A stretch of DNA of 64,000 nucleotides from Verrucomicrobiota bacterium (GCA_023269615.1 JAHFSY010000013.1:1-64000), one strand, 5' to 3'; shown: positions 41,091-51,211, counted from the first letter of the stretch. Notes: generated by a model not told the origin, from the sequence alone. Translations and numbers: made by a program.

Positions 41091-43904
41091 TTACTTTGCC
41101 CCCTCGGGCACAGCCGTCACCAAAAACGATCTCTCGGGGATGTGATATTTCCGGAACGCGTCCTTCACCTGTTGGGCGGTAAATCCCTGGTAGTCTTCCT
41201 TCTTCCGCTTTTCGTCTTCCAGCTTTCGTCCGTTCAAGTCATAGTGCTTGAGCACGCCCGACCAATAGCCGGGCTCCCGCATCCCGACATCCAGCTGCTG
41301 GCCAATCTGCTTTTTGGCATTGGCCAGCTCCTCCTCGGTGGGCCCCTTCTCGCCAAACTCCTGAAGCATCCTTTCGATTTCAGTCGAAACTTTTTCCACG
41401 TGGGACGGATCGCATGGGGCTGACACCAGCCACCTTCCATCGTCGCGATACGCCCAGGAGGGGGCACTTGACGCATGGATGGAATAGACAAGCGAAAGAT
41501 CCTCGCGAATCGTCTTGATCAGCCGGCTGGTCATGATCGTTGCGGCCATCTGAAGTGCACGGGCTTCCTTCGTGTTTCGCCCCTCGGGCCCGACAAAGCC
41601 CACGAGCACCAGGGCCTGGGGCGTAATCGTCTTGACCTTGAGATGCCTGACAAGCGGGCCCTTGGTGCGGTGGGTGGCGCGCAGGCCATCCAATCGCTCG
41701 GCAGAGCGGCTCCGCTTGGGCAATGCGCCGAGGTACCTTTCCGCCAGCGCCTTTGCCTTGTCCCATGAAATATCACCCACGATGGACACCTCAATCGGTG
41801 ATTCGCGACTCAGCCGATCAAACCACCCCTGGGCCTCCGCGATGGATTGTCCCTGGGCCCCCGCCTTGGTGATCAGCATTCGGCGGGCTTCGCCGCCTGA
41901 AAGCAGGTCTTCGAGCGCCGCGCTTGCCTGGACAGTCGGCATCTTCTCCCATTCCTCAATCTGGTCCAGCGTGCGAACTTTCCAGTTCTTGAACGCAGAC
42001 TCCTCGATCTTCCCCTCGGTGAGAAGCGCGTACGCCTCCTGCAAACCGCTCTCCAGGTCGGACGGCGATCCGCTGAGCTGAATTGTAAAGGCGTCCTCCT
42101 CGCCTCCCGCACCCACGTTGATCTGTTTGCCGGTCATCAAATCCCGCAGGACAGTTGACGAGAGGTGCCGCGTGGCGGCTTCGTTGACCGCGAGGGTGCT
42201 GACGCCGGTGATGCCCGCGTTCTGCGCGGTTTCCTCGATATCGCCGCCCGCAAGGCTGATGCTCATATAAACCGCATCCTTCTTGTAGTCCATGAACCGG
42301 TGATGCACCCGCACGCCGTTGTCGAGCCATGCGCTTGTGACTTGGAAATCGGGATCGGTCTGGCTCTCGGTCACTTTTCCGGGGCGTGGAATCTCCGCAA
42401 GGATCGATTTGGGCAATTCCTCCTCAGTCACCTTCTCAACCTTCGTCTCCCACGCCTTCGCAACCACGGCGAGGACATCCTCGCGGGATGGAGGCACCGC
42501 TCCCTTTTTTTCCGGCATCGTCATGACATAGGCGAAGCTGTTCGATGCAAAATAATCCTGAAACACCTTGTTGAGCTCGGCGATCGTGATTCCCGGCAGA
42601 AACTCGCGGCAGAGGTCGAGATTCTGCTGTGCCGAGAGGACCGGCGTGCCATCATTCACCGCGCCGACCACCGTCATCAGGATTCCCCGCGCGTTCAGCG
42701 TCGGCTCGGTCTGGACAGCGTGTTCCGCACCCGCGAGAATCGCCTTCCGTGCGAGGCCCAGCTCCCGCTCGGTGAATCCTCCCTCGCGCAATCGCTTCAC
42801 TTCGCCCACCAAGTCCGCAAGCATCGTCTTCCAATCGGAGGGCTCGCCTTTCACGGAGACGTTCACCATCACTGCGTCGTTGAAGAAATTCGAAACTCGC
42901 GCGTCACCCTCGCGATAGGCTGCCTTCCCATTTTTGACGCGTTCATCGAGCCGGCGCTCCAGAATCCAGCTGCCGATCGATTCCACATACTCGGCCCGCC
43001 ACTGTTCGGTGGTTGTGGCTGCGGGCCGCCCCGCGCGGAGATCCACCATTTCCACTTCGCACCCTGCCATCTCCGGATCGGTGACCACGATCGCGCGCTG
43101 CCTGGAAAAGGGCTTGAATTCCGTCCCGCGCGGTTTTTGGGCTGCAGTCGCTGGTTTGAATTCGCCGAACCATTTTTTGATCAACGGGATAAACTCGTCT
43201 GGCTTCGCATCGCCCGCCAGGAGCACCGTCACATTTTCAGGCCGGTACCATTGGTTGTAGTAATCGACAAACTCCTTCCGAGGCGCGTGCGCAATGATGT
43301 CGTCGTCACCAATCGGAATCCTCGAGGCAAACCGCGACCCCTCGAAAAGCTCCGGCCAGAGTTTGTCGCGGATTCGCCGCCCCACCCCTTTCCCTGAGCG
43401 CGCCTCCTCCAGGATCACCCCACGCTCCTTGTTGATTTCAGCCTCCACGAGCGATTCGCGAAAAGCGTAATCGCTCAGCACCATCAAGGCCTTGTCAATC
43501 TGCTCGGCCTTTGTGTCGGGCGTGTAGAGCATGTACACGGTCTGGTCAAAACTGGTGTACGCGTTGAGGTCAGCGCCGAACTGCATCCCGATGCTTTCGA
43601 AATAGGGAACGAGCTTGCCCGGCGCAAAATGTTCCGTGCCATTGAAGGCCATGTGTTCCAGGAAATGGGCCAGGCCTTTTTGGGTATCCGTTTCGTTGAG
43701 CGACCCGCTACGAACATGAATCATCAGCGCCATCCGCCCGGGCGGATTGTCATGCTGCCGGTAGATCCAGGTAACGCCATTTTCCAGTTTGCCCGTCAGG
43801 AGACGCTCATCGTGCGGCAGGTCCCGCGCCCATGCGGACCCCATCAACGACAAAATTCCAACAACAAGCAGAATTCGAAAACCTCGGGGAGCCAAATGCG
43901 TCAT
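41091..43904 (-). CDS. M16-family zinc metalloprotease (PqqL/insulinase type), exported
   Basis: 937 residues from ATG 43904, where a signal peptide begins (FRILLVVGILSLMGSAWARD). The catalytic HxxEH motif is HFLEHMAFNG, with the downstream Glu in EINKERGVILEEA. There are two M16 halves: the first with the zinc site, the second (from about residue 500) lacking it, as in PqqL and pitrilysin-type single-chain enzymes. KGLAHFLEHM and GLVHFxE-type context supports PqqL-like periplasmic peptidases that clear peptide fragments. Convergent with the pseudopilin gene, 9 bases apart. Confidence 0.92.
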   Translation of the reverse strand: MTHLAPRGFRILLVVGILSLMGSAWARDLPHDERLLTGKLENGVTWIYRQHDNPPGRMALMIHVRSGSLNETDTQKGLAHFLEHMAFNGTEHFAPGKLVPYFESIGMQFGADLNAYTSFDQTVYMLYTPDTKAEQIDKALMVLSDYAFRESLVEAEINKERGVILEEARSGKGVGRRIRDKLWPELFEGSRFASRIPIGDDDIIAHAPRKEFVDYYNQWYRPENVTVLLAGDAKPDEFIPLIKKWFGEFKPATAAQKPRGTEFKPFSRQRAIVVTDPEMAGCEVEMVDLRAGRPAATTTEQWRAEYVESIGSWILERRLDERVKNGKAAYREGDARVSNFFNDAVMVNVSVKGEPSDWKTMLADLVGEVKRLREGGFTERELGLARKAILAGAEHAVQTEPTLNARGILMTVVGAVNDGTPVLSAQQNLDLCREFLPGITIAELNKVFQDYFASNSFAYVMTMPEKKGAVPPSREDVLAVVAKAWETKVEKVTEEELPKSILAEIPRPGKVTESQTDPDFQVTSAWLDNGVRVHHRFMDYKKDAVYMSISLAGGDIEETAQNAGITGVSTLAVNEAATRHLSSTVLRDLMTGKQINVGAGGEEDAFTIQLSGSPSDLESGLQEAYALLTEGKIEESAFKNWKVRTLDQIEEWEKMPTVQASAALEDLLSGGEARRMLITKAGAQGQSIAEAQGWFDRLSRESPIEVSIVGDISWDKAKALAERYLGALPKRSRSAERLDGLRATHRTKGPLVRHLKVKTITPQALVLVGFVGPEGRNTKEARALQMAATIMTSRLIKTIREDLSLVYSIHASSAPSWAYRDDGRWLVSAPCDPSHVEKVSTEIERMLQEFGEKGPTEEELANAKKQIGQQLDVGMREPGYWSGVLKHYDLNGRKLEDEKRKKEDYQGFTAQQVKDAFRKYHIPERSFLVTAVPEGAK

Positions 43905-43975
43905 AGATCGCAAACCCTCCCCGATCAAAGCCACGGTTTCAACGCGAAACACCTTTGTTGCGTGAATTTGAGAAA

Positions 43976-44056
43976 GAACGGAGGGACACGCTCCGGAGGC
44001 TGTCTCAGAACTCGCAAAAAGTTCTGAGACAGCCTCCGGAGCGCGTCCCTCCGTTC
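43976..44056. repeat. Long hairpin repeat, 37-bp arms
   Basis: Left arm 43976-44012 starts GAACGGAGGGACACGCTCCG; right arm 44020-44056 is its inverse with one mismatch (a G-T pair in RNA). The loop is seven bases. Located between the divergent M16 and DUF455 genes, so not a terminator for either; more likely a small mobile palindrome. Confidence 0.65.
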
Positions 44057-44102
44057 GAAGAATGGCTTGCTGAGCGGCCTTCCTATCCGCAATTGGTTAG
44101 CG

Positions 44103-46193
44103 ATGGAATTACGTGAACTCGCCGAGCGGGTCTTGTTTGCGGGCAGTCTGGAGGACAAGTTGCGCTGTCCCAACATCATCACCGATGAACGGCCTGGGTT
44201 GGCGATCGTGACGCCACCTGCTCCCGGGCGCCCGACCGAATTGCGATTCAAGCCGCAGGGATCCGGTGCGACCGACTTTCCCGGCATCCATGGACTCGAG
44301 AGCGAACGCGAGCGTGGGCGGCTGCTCCACTTTTTCGCCAACCATGAATTGCTTGCCACGGAGCTGATGGCCCTGGTGCTTCTGCGGTTTCCCGACGCGC
44401 CCCCCGCCTTTCGCCGTGGCGTCCTCCAGACGCTCAAGGATGAACAGGCTCACACGCGGCTTTATATTGAGCGCATGCGGCGATGCGGAATTCAATTTGG
44501 CGAAATCCCAGTGAACGGTTATTTCTGGCGGGTGGTTTCCGCAATGGAAAGCCCCATGGATTATGTGGCTGCGCTGAGCCTGACTTTCGAACAGGCCAAC
44601 CTGGACTTCTGCCGCCATTTTGCGCGCGGATTTGAGGCGGTCGGTGACCTCGACACGGCTAATTTGCTCGAACGGATTTACAGGGATGAAATCGGCCACG
44701 TCGCCTACGGCCTGAAATGGTTCCGACGCTGGAAGAATCCACAGGAGAGTGACTGGGAAGCGTTTTGCCGCCAGCTGAAATTCCCTCTCTCACCCCAGCG
44801 GGCCAAGGGGATCACCCTGAATGTCGAGGGACGGCAGGCCGCGGGTCTCGACCCTTCGTTTATCGCCGAGCTCAACGTCTATTCACAATCCAAGGGTCGT
44901 ACTCCGAATGTCTTTGTCTTCAATCCCTTCACCGAAGCGCGGATCGCCCACGGCAAGTCGTTCAATCCGGTGAAGCACCAACTCCTGCTGGCTGGCGATC
45001 TCGCCAACCTGCCACAGTTTCTCTGCCGCCAGGATGACATCGTGTTGCTGGCCAGGCGCCCATCCATTGAATTTCTTGGCTCCATCAAGCAGGCCGGCTT
45101 CGCGCTGCCTGAATTCGTCGAGCTGTCAAAGGGTCGCATCGATCCCGCGAACAACATCTGTCAGCGGAAGGTGGGGCGTCTGCGGCCGTGGGCGTGGGGC
45201 CCGGACAGCCTGGAAATATTCAAACCGCTCCTCGCCCACGTCACGGTTGAAAAGCGTGCTGCGAGCGAACGCTTCAATGAAGGGATCGCGCAGCTCTATT
45301 CCAAGGCATGGAGCGCAGCGCTCCTGCGAAAAGTTTTGTCGCGCTGGGCGGATGAATCCTGGCTGTGCACCGGGCTTGAAGCCGGCGTGGCGGTGGATAC
45401 GCTCGAAGGCGCCCTCGAAGCCATGGCGGCCATTCGCCGACGGGGACACCACCCGGTGGCAGCCAAGGAGGCTCATGGCCTGGCAGGCCATAACATGCTC
45501 CGCCTCTGGGAGCCGGAGCTGTTGGAAACCCAGAAACGCTGGATGGTCCATGCGATGGAAAACGGACGCACACTGGTCATTGAACCCTGGCTGGAGCGGG
45601 AGCTTGATTTCTCGGCACAGTTGGAAATGGGAACAGGCGGGCTGAAGCTCCGGGGATTCACGGGGTTGATCAATGACAGCAAGGGCCAGTTCCAGGCCAA
45701 CGAAGCGGCGGCCAACCACGCACGGCGGATCCCCGCAAAAGTCATCGCCCTCTTTCACGAGCCACGCGATATTTCCGGGCGGCTTCAGAAACTCTATGAC
45801 GACATCTTCTCGTTGCTCGAAAAAGAGCTGCAAGGCGCGGGCTATCTTGGGCCGGTCGGCATCGATGCATTCGTCTATCGTACACCGCAAGGTGGCCATC
45901 GCCTCAAACCCATCGTGGAAATCAACCCGCGTTACACGATGGGACGGCTGACCGTGGAGTTGATGAAACAAACGTGCCAGGGAAGCCACGGGATCTTCCG
46001 CCTGGTCAACGCCACGATGTCGCGTGCAGAAGGCTTTGATGATTTCACGAGCCATGCCCGATCCCTGTCTGAACACTTTCCCCTGCATCTCGAGGGCGAG
46101 CCCGTCCCAAAAATCCGGGAGGGAATCATTTGCCTGAACGACCCGGCGCAAGCGCAGGTTTGCCTCGCGATTTTTCAAGTCAACCGTGCGTGA
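44103..46193 (+). CDS. DUF455-like ferritin-type diiron domain fused to an ATP-grasp domain
   Basis: 696 residues from ATG 44103. Residues 1-230 are a four-helix ferritin-like DUF455 domain with iron ligands in HELLATELMAL, KDEQAHTRLY, LTFEQANLDF and YRDEIGHVAYG (two ExxH pairs). Residues about 270-680 read as an ATP-grasp fold: HPVAAKEAHGLAGHNM with the ATP-binding Lys, VIEPWLERELDFSAQ, GYLGPVGIDAFVY and KPIVEINPRYTMGRLTVELM with the metal-binding Glu-x-Asn. DUF455 relatives include MiaE-like hydroxylases. A single chain with an oxygenase-like and a carboxylate-amine ligase-like half suggests peptide, lipid or tRNA modification; no product can be named. Confidence 0.75.
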   Translation: MELRELAERVLFAGSLEDKLRCPNIITDERPGLAIVTPPAPGRPTELRFKPQGSGATDFPGIHGLESERERGRLLHFFANHELLATELMALVLLRFPDAPPAFRRGVLQTLKDEQAHTRLYIERMRRCGIQFGEIPVNGYFWRVVSAMESPMDYVAALSLTFEQANLDFCRHFARGFEAVGDLDTANLLERIYRDEIGHVAYGLKWFRRWKNPQESDWEAFCRQLKFPLSPQRAKGITLNVEGRQAAGLDPSFIAELNVYSQSKGRTPNVFVFNPFTEARIAHGKSFNPVKHQLLLAGDLANLPQFLCRQDDIVLLARRPSIEFLGSIKQAGFALPEFVELSKGRIDPANNICQRKVGRLRPWAWGPDSLEIFKPLLAHVTVEKRAASERFNEGIAQLYSKAWSAALLRKVLSRWADESWLCTGLEAGVAVDTLEGALEAMAAIRRRGHHPVAAKEAHGLAGHNMLRLWEPELLETQKRWMVHAMENGRTLVIEPWLERELDFSAQLEMGTGGLKLRGFTGLINDSKGQFQANEAAANHARRIPAKVIALFHEPRDISGRLQKLYDDIFSLLEKELQGAGYLGPVGIDAFVYRTPQGGHRLKPIVEINPRYTMGRLTVELMKQTCQGSHGIFRLVNATMSRAEGFDDFTSHARSLSEHFPLHLEGEPVPKIREGIICLNDPAQAQVCLAIFQVNRA

Positions 46194-46259
46194 AAGGGAA
46201 CACCGCCCTTCAACAATTCAGGCCTTTGAAGTCCGCGTTTCAAACGGTACAATGTACGC

Positions 46260-48140
46260 ATGGCCGAAAATTCACCCACAGCACTTGTAAGCGCAACCGA
46301 ACTGGTTGTTGATTACGGTCATCATCTCATCTTGAACAAGGCAAGCCTCGCGGTCCATGAAGGTGAGCGCGTGGGAATGGTCGGTCGGAATGGGTCGGGG
46401 AAGACGACCGTCCTCAAGATCCTGGCGGGCGTGATCGAGCCCGACAGCGGCGAGATTGTCCGGCGACGGGAACTGGTCACCGGCTATCTTCCACAAACCT
46501 TCACCTTGATTGATTCGGAAAGCGTCCATGACAACATCATGGGCGGCGTAAAACATATTTTGGATTTCATTCATGAATATGAAACCTCCCCGGTTGAATC
46601 GCCCAGCCACGATCTTCTCTTTGAAAAGATCAACCATTTCGAAGGCTGGACGATTGACCACCGCACAAAAAGTTTGATGACGCATTTGAATGCGCCTTCC
46701 GCCGAACGCATCGTTGGAACGCTCTCGGGCGGGGAGAAACGGAGGGTGGCCCTCTGCAGGGCGCTGCTGGCCCGGCCCGATTTTCTCATCCTCGACGAGC
46801 CAACCAACCACCTGGACACGGAATCCATCGAATGGCTCGAGGAATTTCTTGGCGATTATCCCGGCGCCTGCCTCTTCGTCACGCATGACCGTTATTTCCT
46901 CGATCGCATCGCCAATCGCATCGTCGAGCTTTCCCGGGGAACATTCTTCTCACACCCCGGCACGTACACCGATTACCTGGAGGCGAAGGCGGAACGAATG
47001 GCCATCGAGGAACAGCAGGAGGAATCCCGCCAGGGGTTTCTGAAACGGGAGCTTGCGTGGGTGAGGCGCCGCCCGAGGGCCCGTCGAACCAAATCAAAAG
47101 ACCGTGTGGAACGTTTTCACGCCGAGGCAGCGAGGGAGGGGCCGGAAGTTGAGTTGAACGTTGACCTGATCATTCCGCCGGCGCCCAAGCTCGCCAATCG
47201 GGTGATCGAACTGACAAAGGTTGGAATGGAATTTGGCGACAAAACCCTGTTCCACGATCTGAGCTTCAAGCTTGAGGCAGGGACGCGCATCGGCATCGTC
47301 GGCCGCAACGGGCTGGGCAAGACGACGCTTTTGAAAGTGATGATGGGGCTGTTGGCACCAACCTCCGGCCTGGTCGAAATGGGGACACAGACGAAGATCA
47401 ACTACGTGGACCAGGCACGGCTCCTGCTGGACGAACAGAAAACAATTTTCCAGGAGGTCGGCGATGGAGGCGACCATGTCCTGCTGGGTGAAGAGAGAAT
47501 TTCGCTTCGCGGCTATCTGCGGCGCTTTCTTTTCAGTGAAGATCGGATCAACGCGAAAATCGCCCTGCTCTCCGGCGGAGAACGCACGCGCGTGATCCTG
47601 GCAAAAATTTTGAAACGGGGCGGCAATCTCATCATCCTCGATGAACCGACCAACGACCTGGACCTGTCCACACTGCGATTATTGGAGGAGGCATTGACGG
47701 CCTTCCAAGGCACCGTCATCGCCGTGAGCCACGATCGTTATTTTCTGAACCGCATCTGCACCGGCATTGTGGGTTTCGAAGGCGACGGCCGCGTGGCGTA
47801 CACGGTGGGCAATTACGACTATTACCTGGAGAAACGGGCAGCCCGACAGACCCCCAAGCCCGAGGAAAAAAAAGAGCCTCCGCGTCCCTCAAAAGAAGCA
47901 CCCAAGAAACTCAAGTGGAAGGAGGTAAAAGAGCTGGAGACCATCGAAAGCACGATTCAAGCCACCGAGGCCGAAGTGGCCCGGATTGAAAGCCTCTTCG
48001 CAGATCCTGCTTTTTTCAAGACACATGGTGACCAGTGGGAGGAACTCGACACTCAACTCGTGGCATCCAAGGAAAAGGTGCAGACTCTTTATCGCCGCTG
48101 GGAAGAACTGGATAAAATCAAGGCAAGCACCCTCTCGTGA
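46260..48140 (+). CDS. ABC-F family ATPase (Uup-like)
   Basis: 626 residues with two ABC domains and no membrane part. Walker A sites are VGRNGSGKTTVLK and VGRNGLGKTTLLK; signatures LSGGEKRRVAL and LSGGERTRVIL; Walker B FLILDEPTNHLD and LIILDEPTNDLD. The C-terminal 85 residues form a charged coiled coil (KWKEVKELETIESTIQATEAEVARIESL), the mark of the Uup branch. ABC-F proteins act on ribosomes or, for Uup, on branched DNA and ribosome biogenesis. It stands 66 bases after the DUF455-ATP-grasp gene on the same strand. Confidence 0.92.
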   Translation: MAENSPTALVSATELVVDYGHHLILNKASLAVHEGERVGMVGRNGSGKTTVLKILAGVIEPDSGEIVRRRELVTGYLPQTFTLIDSESVHDNIMGGVKHILDFIHEYETSPVESPSHDLLFEKINHFEGWTIDHRTKSLMTHLNAPSAERIVGTLSGGEKRRVALCRALLARPDFLILDEPTNHLDTESIEWLEEFLGDYPGACLFVTHDRYFLDRIANRIVELSRGTFFSHPGTYTDYLEAKAERMAIEEQQEESRQGFLKRELAWVRRRPRARRTKSKDRVERFHAEAAREGPEVELNVDLIIPPAPKLANRVIELTKVGMEFGDKTLFHDLSFKLEAGTRIGIVGRNGLGKTTLLKVMMGLLAPTSGLVEMGTQTKINYVDQARLLLDEQKTIFQEVGDGGDHVLLGEERISLRGYLRRFLFSEDRINAKIALLSGGERTRVILAKILKRGGNLIILDEPTNDLDLSTLRLLEEALTAFQGTVIAVSHDRYFLNRICTGIVGFEGDGRVAYTVGNYDYYLEKRAARQTPKPEEKKEPPRPSKEAPKKLKWKEVKELETIESTIQATEAEVARIESLFADPAFFKTHGDQWEELDTQLVASKEKVQTLYRRWEELDKIKASTLS

Positions 48141-48243
48141 GGCTGTCGGAATTTTAGTGCGTTTGCCCCGCGTTTCTAACTGACTCCTGTCGTCCTTTAT
48201 GCCAAGGATGAGTTGTTGACATCACCCCCACAGGAGATTTTCC

Positions 48244-49248
48244 ATGGCCTTATTCGACTTCATCAAGAAACAATTCATTGACGTCATCGAATGGACGGAG
48301 AACGAGAACGGGGTTCTCGCGTGCCGGTACCCGATGCAGGACCAGGAGATCCAGACGGGGGCGCGCCTCACGGTGCGCGACAGCCAGGCGGCGCTGTTTG
48401 TGAACGAGGGACGCATCGCCGACGCATTCACACCGGGGCTCTACAAGCTGAGCACGCACACGCTGCCAGTGCTGACGAACCTGATGAACTGGGACAAGCT
48501 CTTCCAGTCGCCGTTCAAATCGGACGTTTATTTCTTCAGCACGCGCGAGCAGATTGACCAGAAGTGGGGCACACCCACACCGGTGACAATCCGCGACAAG
48601 GATTGGGGCGCGATCCGCATCCGTGCCCATGGCATCTACTCGTACCAGATCACCGACGTGAAGACGTTCTACAAGAACATCAGCGGCACGCGCGAAAAGT
48701 ACATGGCGGAGGAGTTGTCGGGCCAGCTTCATTCGACGGTCGTGGCGCACATGGGCCAGTATTTCGGTGACAGCCAGGTGGCGTTCGTGGACATGGCGGC
48801 GAACCAGGTGAAATTCTCCGACGCGCTCAAGGAGTACCTGCGCCCGCCGTTCGAAAAATACGGCCTGGAGCTGCGCTCGTTCTTTGTGCAGAGCATCTCG
48901 CTGCCGGAAGAGTTGCAGGAGCGTTTCGACAAGATGGCCTCGATGAACATGCTGGGCGACCTCCAAAAGTACACGCGGTTCCAGACGGCCGAGAGCATCC
49001 CCGCCGCCGCGGCGAACACGGGTGGGCTCGCCGGCGCCGGCGCCGGGCTCGGCGCGGGAGTCGCGATCGGGCAGACCATGGCCGCCGCGATGGGCGGCGC
49101 CATCACGGGCGCCGCGGGTGGGGGCGGTTCCGGATCGGGTGACGCAGCAGCCGCGCTCGACAAGGTCTTTGAACTCTACAAGAAAGGCATTCTCACCCAG
49201 CAGGAATTTGAAGCGAAAAAGACGGAGCTTCTGAAAAAAATCCAGTGA
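48244..49248 (+). CDS. SPFH-domain protein with C-terminal SHOCT motif (virion core-like)
   Basis: 334 residues, preceded by a good AGGAG ribosome site. The N-terminus MALFDFIKKQFIDVIEW...QTGARLTVRDSQAALFVNEGRIAD matches the SPFH domain of the YdjI/virion-core type. It has no membrane helix at the N-terminus. A Gly/Ala-rich linker (about 258-300) leads to a SHOCT helix pair DKVFELYKKGILTQQEFEAKKTELLKKI. Such proteins gather at the membrane surface. First of nine closely spaced genes that continue to 56195. Confidence 0.88.
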   Translation: MALFDFIKKQFIDVIEWTENENGVLACRYPMQDQEIQTGARLTVRDSQAALFVNEGRIADAFTPGLYKLSTHTLPVLTNLMNWDKLFQSPFKSDVYFFSTREQIDQKWGTPTPVTIRDKDWGAIRIRAHGIYSYQITDVKTFYKNISGTREKYMAEELSGQLHSTVVAHMGQYFGDSQVAFVDMAANQVKFSDALKEYLRPPFEKYGLELRSFFVQSISLPEELQERFDKMASMNMLGDLQKYTRFQTAESIPAAAANTGGLAGAGAGLGAGVAIGQTMAAAMGGAITGAAGGGGSGSGDAAAALDKVFELYKKGILTQQEFEAKKTELLKKIQ

Positions 49249-49254
49249 CCGGAC

Positions 49255-49896
49255 ATGAACGAGTTCTCGTGTCCATCCTGCGGCGCCGCGGTCAATTTTG
49301 TTTCAAAGGCCTCCGTTTTCATGGTCTGCCCCTATTGCCGCTCCATGCTTGTGCGGCAAGACGTGAACGTAGAAAACATCGGCAAGATGGCCGAGACGCT
49401 TGACGAGAACACAACGCCTCTCCAGCTCGGCACGGAGGGCGTGTACATGGACAAACGCTTCGCGCTCGCAGGCCGGGTGCGACTCGCGTGGAGTGACGGG
49501 AGCTGGGACGAATGGTACGCGTGGTTCAACGACGGCAGCCACGGCTGGCTCGCCCAGGCGCAGGGCTTCTATATGGTAAGTTTTCAGGTGCCGAATGTGA
49601 ACCTGCCGGAACCCTCGACCTTGATTGTTGGGAATAGGATCGACCTTGAAGTCGGATTCGACGGTCGCTCCTACCGGGTGGACGACATCAAGAAGACCAC
49701 ATGCGTCGTCGCCGAGGGCGAGCTGCCCTTCAAGGCGCCGAAGGGTCGCAATGGCATAAGCGTGGATCTTGGGGGCCCGGACGACGCCTTCGCCTGCATC
49801 GAGTATTCCGAGGATGGGACGCGTTTTTTTGAGGGGCGTTATATGGAGTTCGATGAATTGAAGTTGAGTTTCATGAGGATTCTCGATGGATGGTGA
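49255..49896 (+). CDS. DUF4178 protein with zinc ribbon
   Basis: 213 residues, 6 bases after the SPFH stop. N-terminal zinc ribbon: FSCPSCGAAV...MVCPYCRSMLV. Then a DUF4178 domain: LGTEGVYMDKRFALAGRVRLAWSDGSWDEWYAWFNDGSHGWLAQAQGFYMV, a beta-barrel-like fold. It is cytoplasmic. Overlaps the next gene by 11 bases. Known neighbour of SPFH and PspA-type membrane-stress proteins. Confidence 0.85.
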   Translation: MNEFSCPSCGAAVNFVSKASVFMVCPYCRSMLVRQDVNVENIGKMAETLDENTTPLQLGTEGVYMDKRFALAGRVRLAWSDGSWDEWYAWFNDGSHGWLAQAQGFYMVSFQVPNVNLPEPSTLIVGNRIDLEVGFDGRSYRVDDIKKTTCVVAEGELPFKAPKGRNGISVDLGGPDDAFACIEYSEDGTRFFEGRYMEFDELKLSFMRILDGW

Positions 49897-51205
49897 CCCA
49901 CCCAGTCCGGAACCGCAACCCGAGCCACCCCCGGTGCGTCGCGGCCTCCTGCGTGAGTTCACCTGCCCCTCGTGCGGAGGAACCGTCACAATCCGCGCCG
50001 CTGGCAACTCCATCACTGCAGTGTGCAGTTCCTGTGATGCAATCATTGACGTCACCGACGAGAATTTCCGCATCCTGAGCAAGGCCAAGATGCAGCGGAG
50101 GACGGAACCACTCATTCCCCTCGGAAGCCGTGGAATTTTGTTCGGCAAGACCTGGGAGGTGATCGGTTACATGGAGCGGAGCGACGGAAGCTGGGAATAT
50201 CTCTGGCAGGAATATCTCCTCTTCAATCCGTATCACGGCTTTCGCTGGCTCATCAACGATCACGGACACTGGAATTTCACGACGATGATCAAGGATGATA
50301 TTTCGGTCGTACTCCCCGTATACGAGGGGCGCACCTACGACAAATATCTGGCTGGCGGGGCGCGCGTCTGTTACGTCCTCGGCGAATTTTACTGGCGGGT
50401 GAAGGATGGCGACGAGGTGTCCGTGAAAGATTTCATCCACCCGCCGTACCTGCTCTCCTACGAGAAGAGCGAGGATGAGGAAATCTGGTCGCACTCGGTG
50501 TACATGGAGCCATCGGAGATCCTGAGGGCGTTTCCCTCCGTGGAAGAGCTTCCAGCAAGGGAAGGTGTGGCGCCCAACCAGATGTCCCTTCTGGGCAAAG
50601 CCTACCCGGGTGTCATGCGCGTCTTCCTCCTCACCCTGGCTGCATTGGTCGCCATTGAAATTGTAATCCGTTTCACCTCTCGCAACGAGGTCGCATGGAG
50701 CGGCACCGTGCACTATGACAGCCATGAACCCAACAAGACCGTGCTCACGCCCAAGTTCGAACTCAAGCGGTACATGGCCGACGTCGTGATCGAGATGTCC
50801 GCGCCCGTGGACAACAGCTGGCTTGAATCGGAGATCGCCCTCGTCAACGCCGACAACGACAACACCGTGCATGTCACCTCGGGAGTGGAGTACTACCACG
50901 GCGTGGACGGCGGGGAAAGCTGGAGCGAGGGAAGCAATCAGCGCAAGATATTCCTCTCCTCGGTCCCTGCCGGAAACTATTATCTTGCGGTGGACACTGC
51001 GGCCGATGCCAGGATCCCGGCTGCGGACTACACCGTGCGGGTCATCCGGGATGTGGTGCCGCTCTCAAACTTCATGCTCGCGGTGCTCGCTGTTTCCGCA
51101 TTCCCGTTGATCACCTGGTGGCGGCGGCGCGCGTTCGAAGTCAAACGGTGGTCCAATAGCGATTTCTCACCCTACGCAAACACCAGCTCAGACCATGATG
51201 ACTGA
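49886..51205 (+). CDS. DUF4178 protein with zinc ribbon and two membrane helices
   Basis: 439 residues. Pro-rich start, zinc ribbon FTCPSCGGTVTI...VCSSCDAII, then DUF4178 (GSRGILFGKTWEVIGYMERSDGSWEYLWQEYLLFNP). Helices lie near 243-263 and 390-410. Between them is an extracytoplasmic beta domain of about 130 residues (VHYDSHEPNKTVLTPKFELK...VPAGNYYLAVDTAAD). This couples a cytoplasmic DUF4178 module to an outside sensor-like domain. Confidence 0.85.
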   Translation: MDGDPPSPEPQPEPPPVRRGLLREFTCPSCGGTVTIRAAGNSITAVCSSCDAIIDVTDENFRILSKAKMQRRTEPLIPLGSRGILFGKTWEVIGYMERSDGSWEYLWQEYLLFNPYHGFRWLINDHGHWNFTTMIKDDISVVLPVYEGRTYDKYLAGGARVCYVLGEFYWRVKDGDEVSVKDFIHPPYLLSYEKSEDEEIWSHSVYMEPSEILRAFPSVEELPAREGVAPNQMSLLGKAYPGVMRVFLLTLAALVAIEIVIRFTSRNEVAWSGTVHYDSHEPNKTVLTPKFELKRYMADVVIEMSAPVDNSWLESEIALVNADNDNTVHVTSGVEYYHGVDGGESWSEGSNQRKIFLSSVPAGNYYLAVDTAADARIPAADYTVRVIRDVVPLSNFMLAVLAVSAFPLITWWRRRAFEVKRWSNSDFSPYANTSSDHDD

Positions 51206-51211
51206 CCCACA

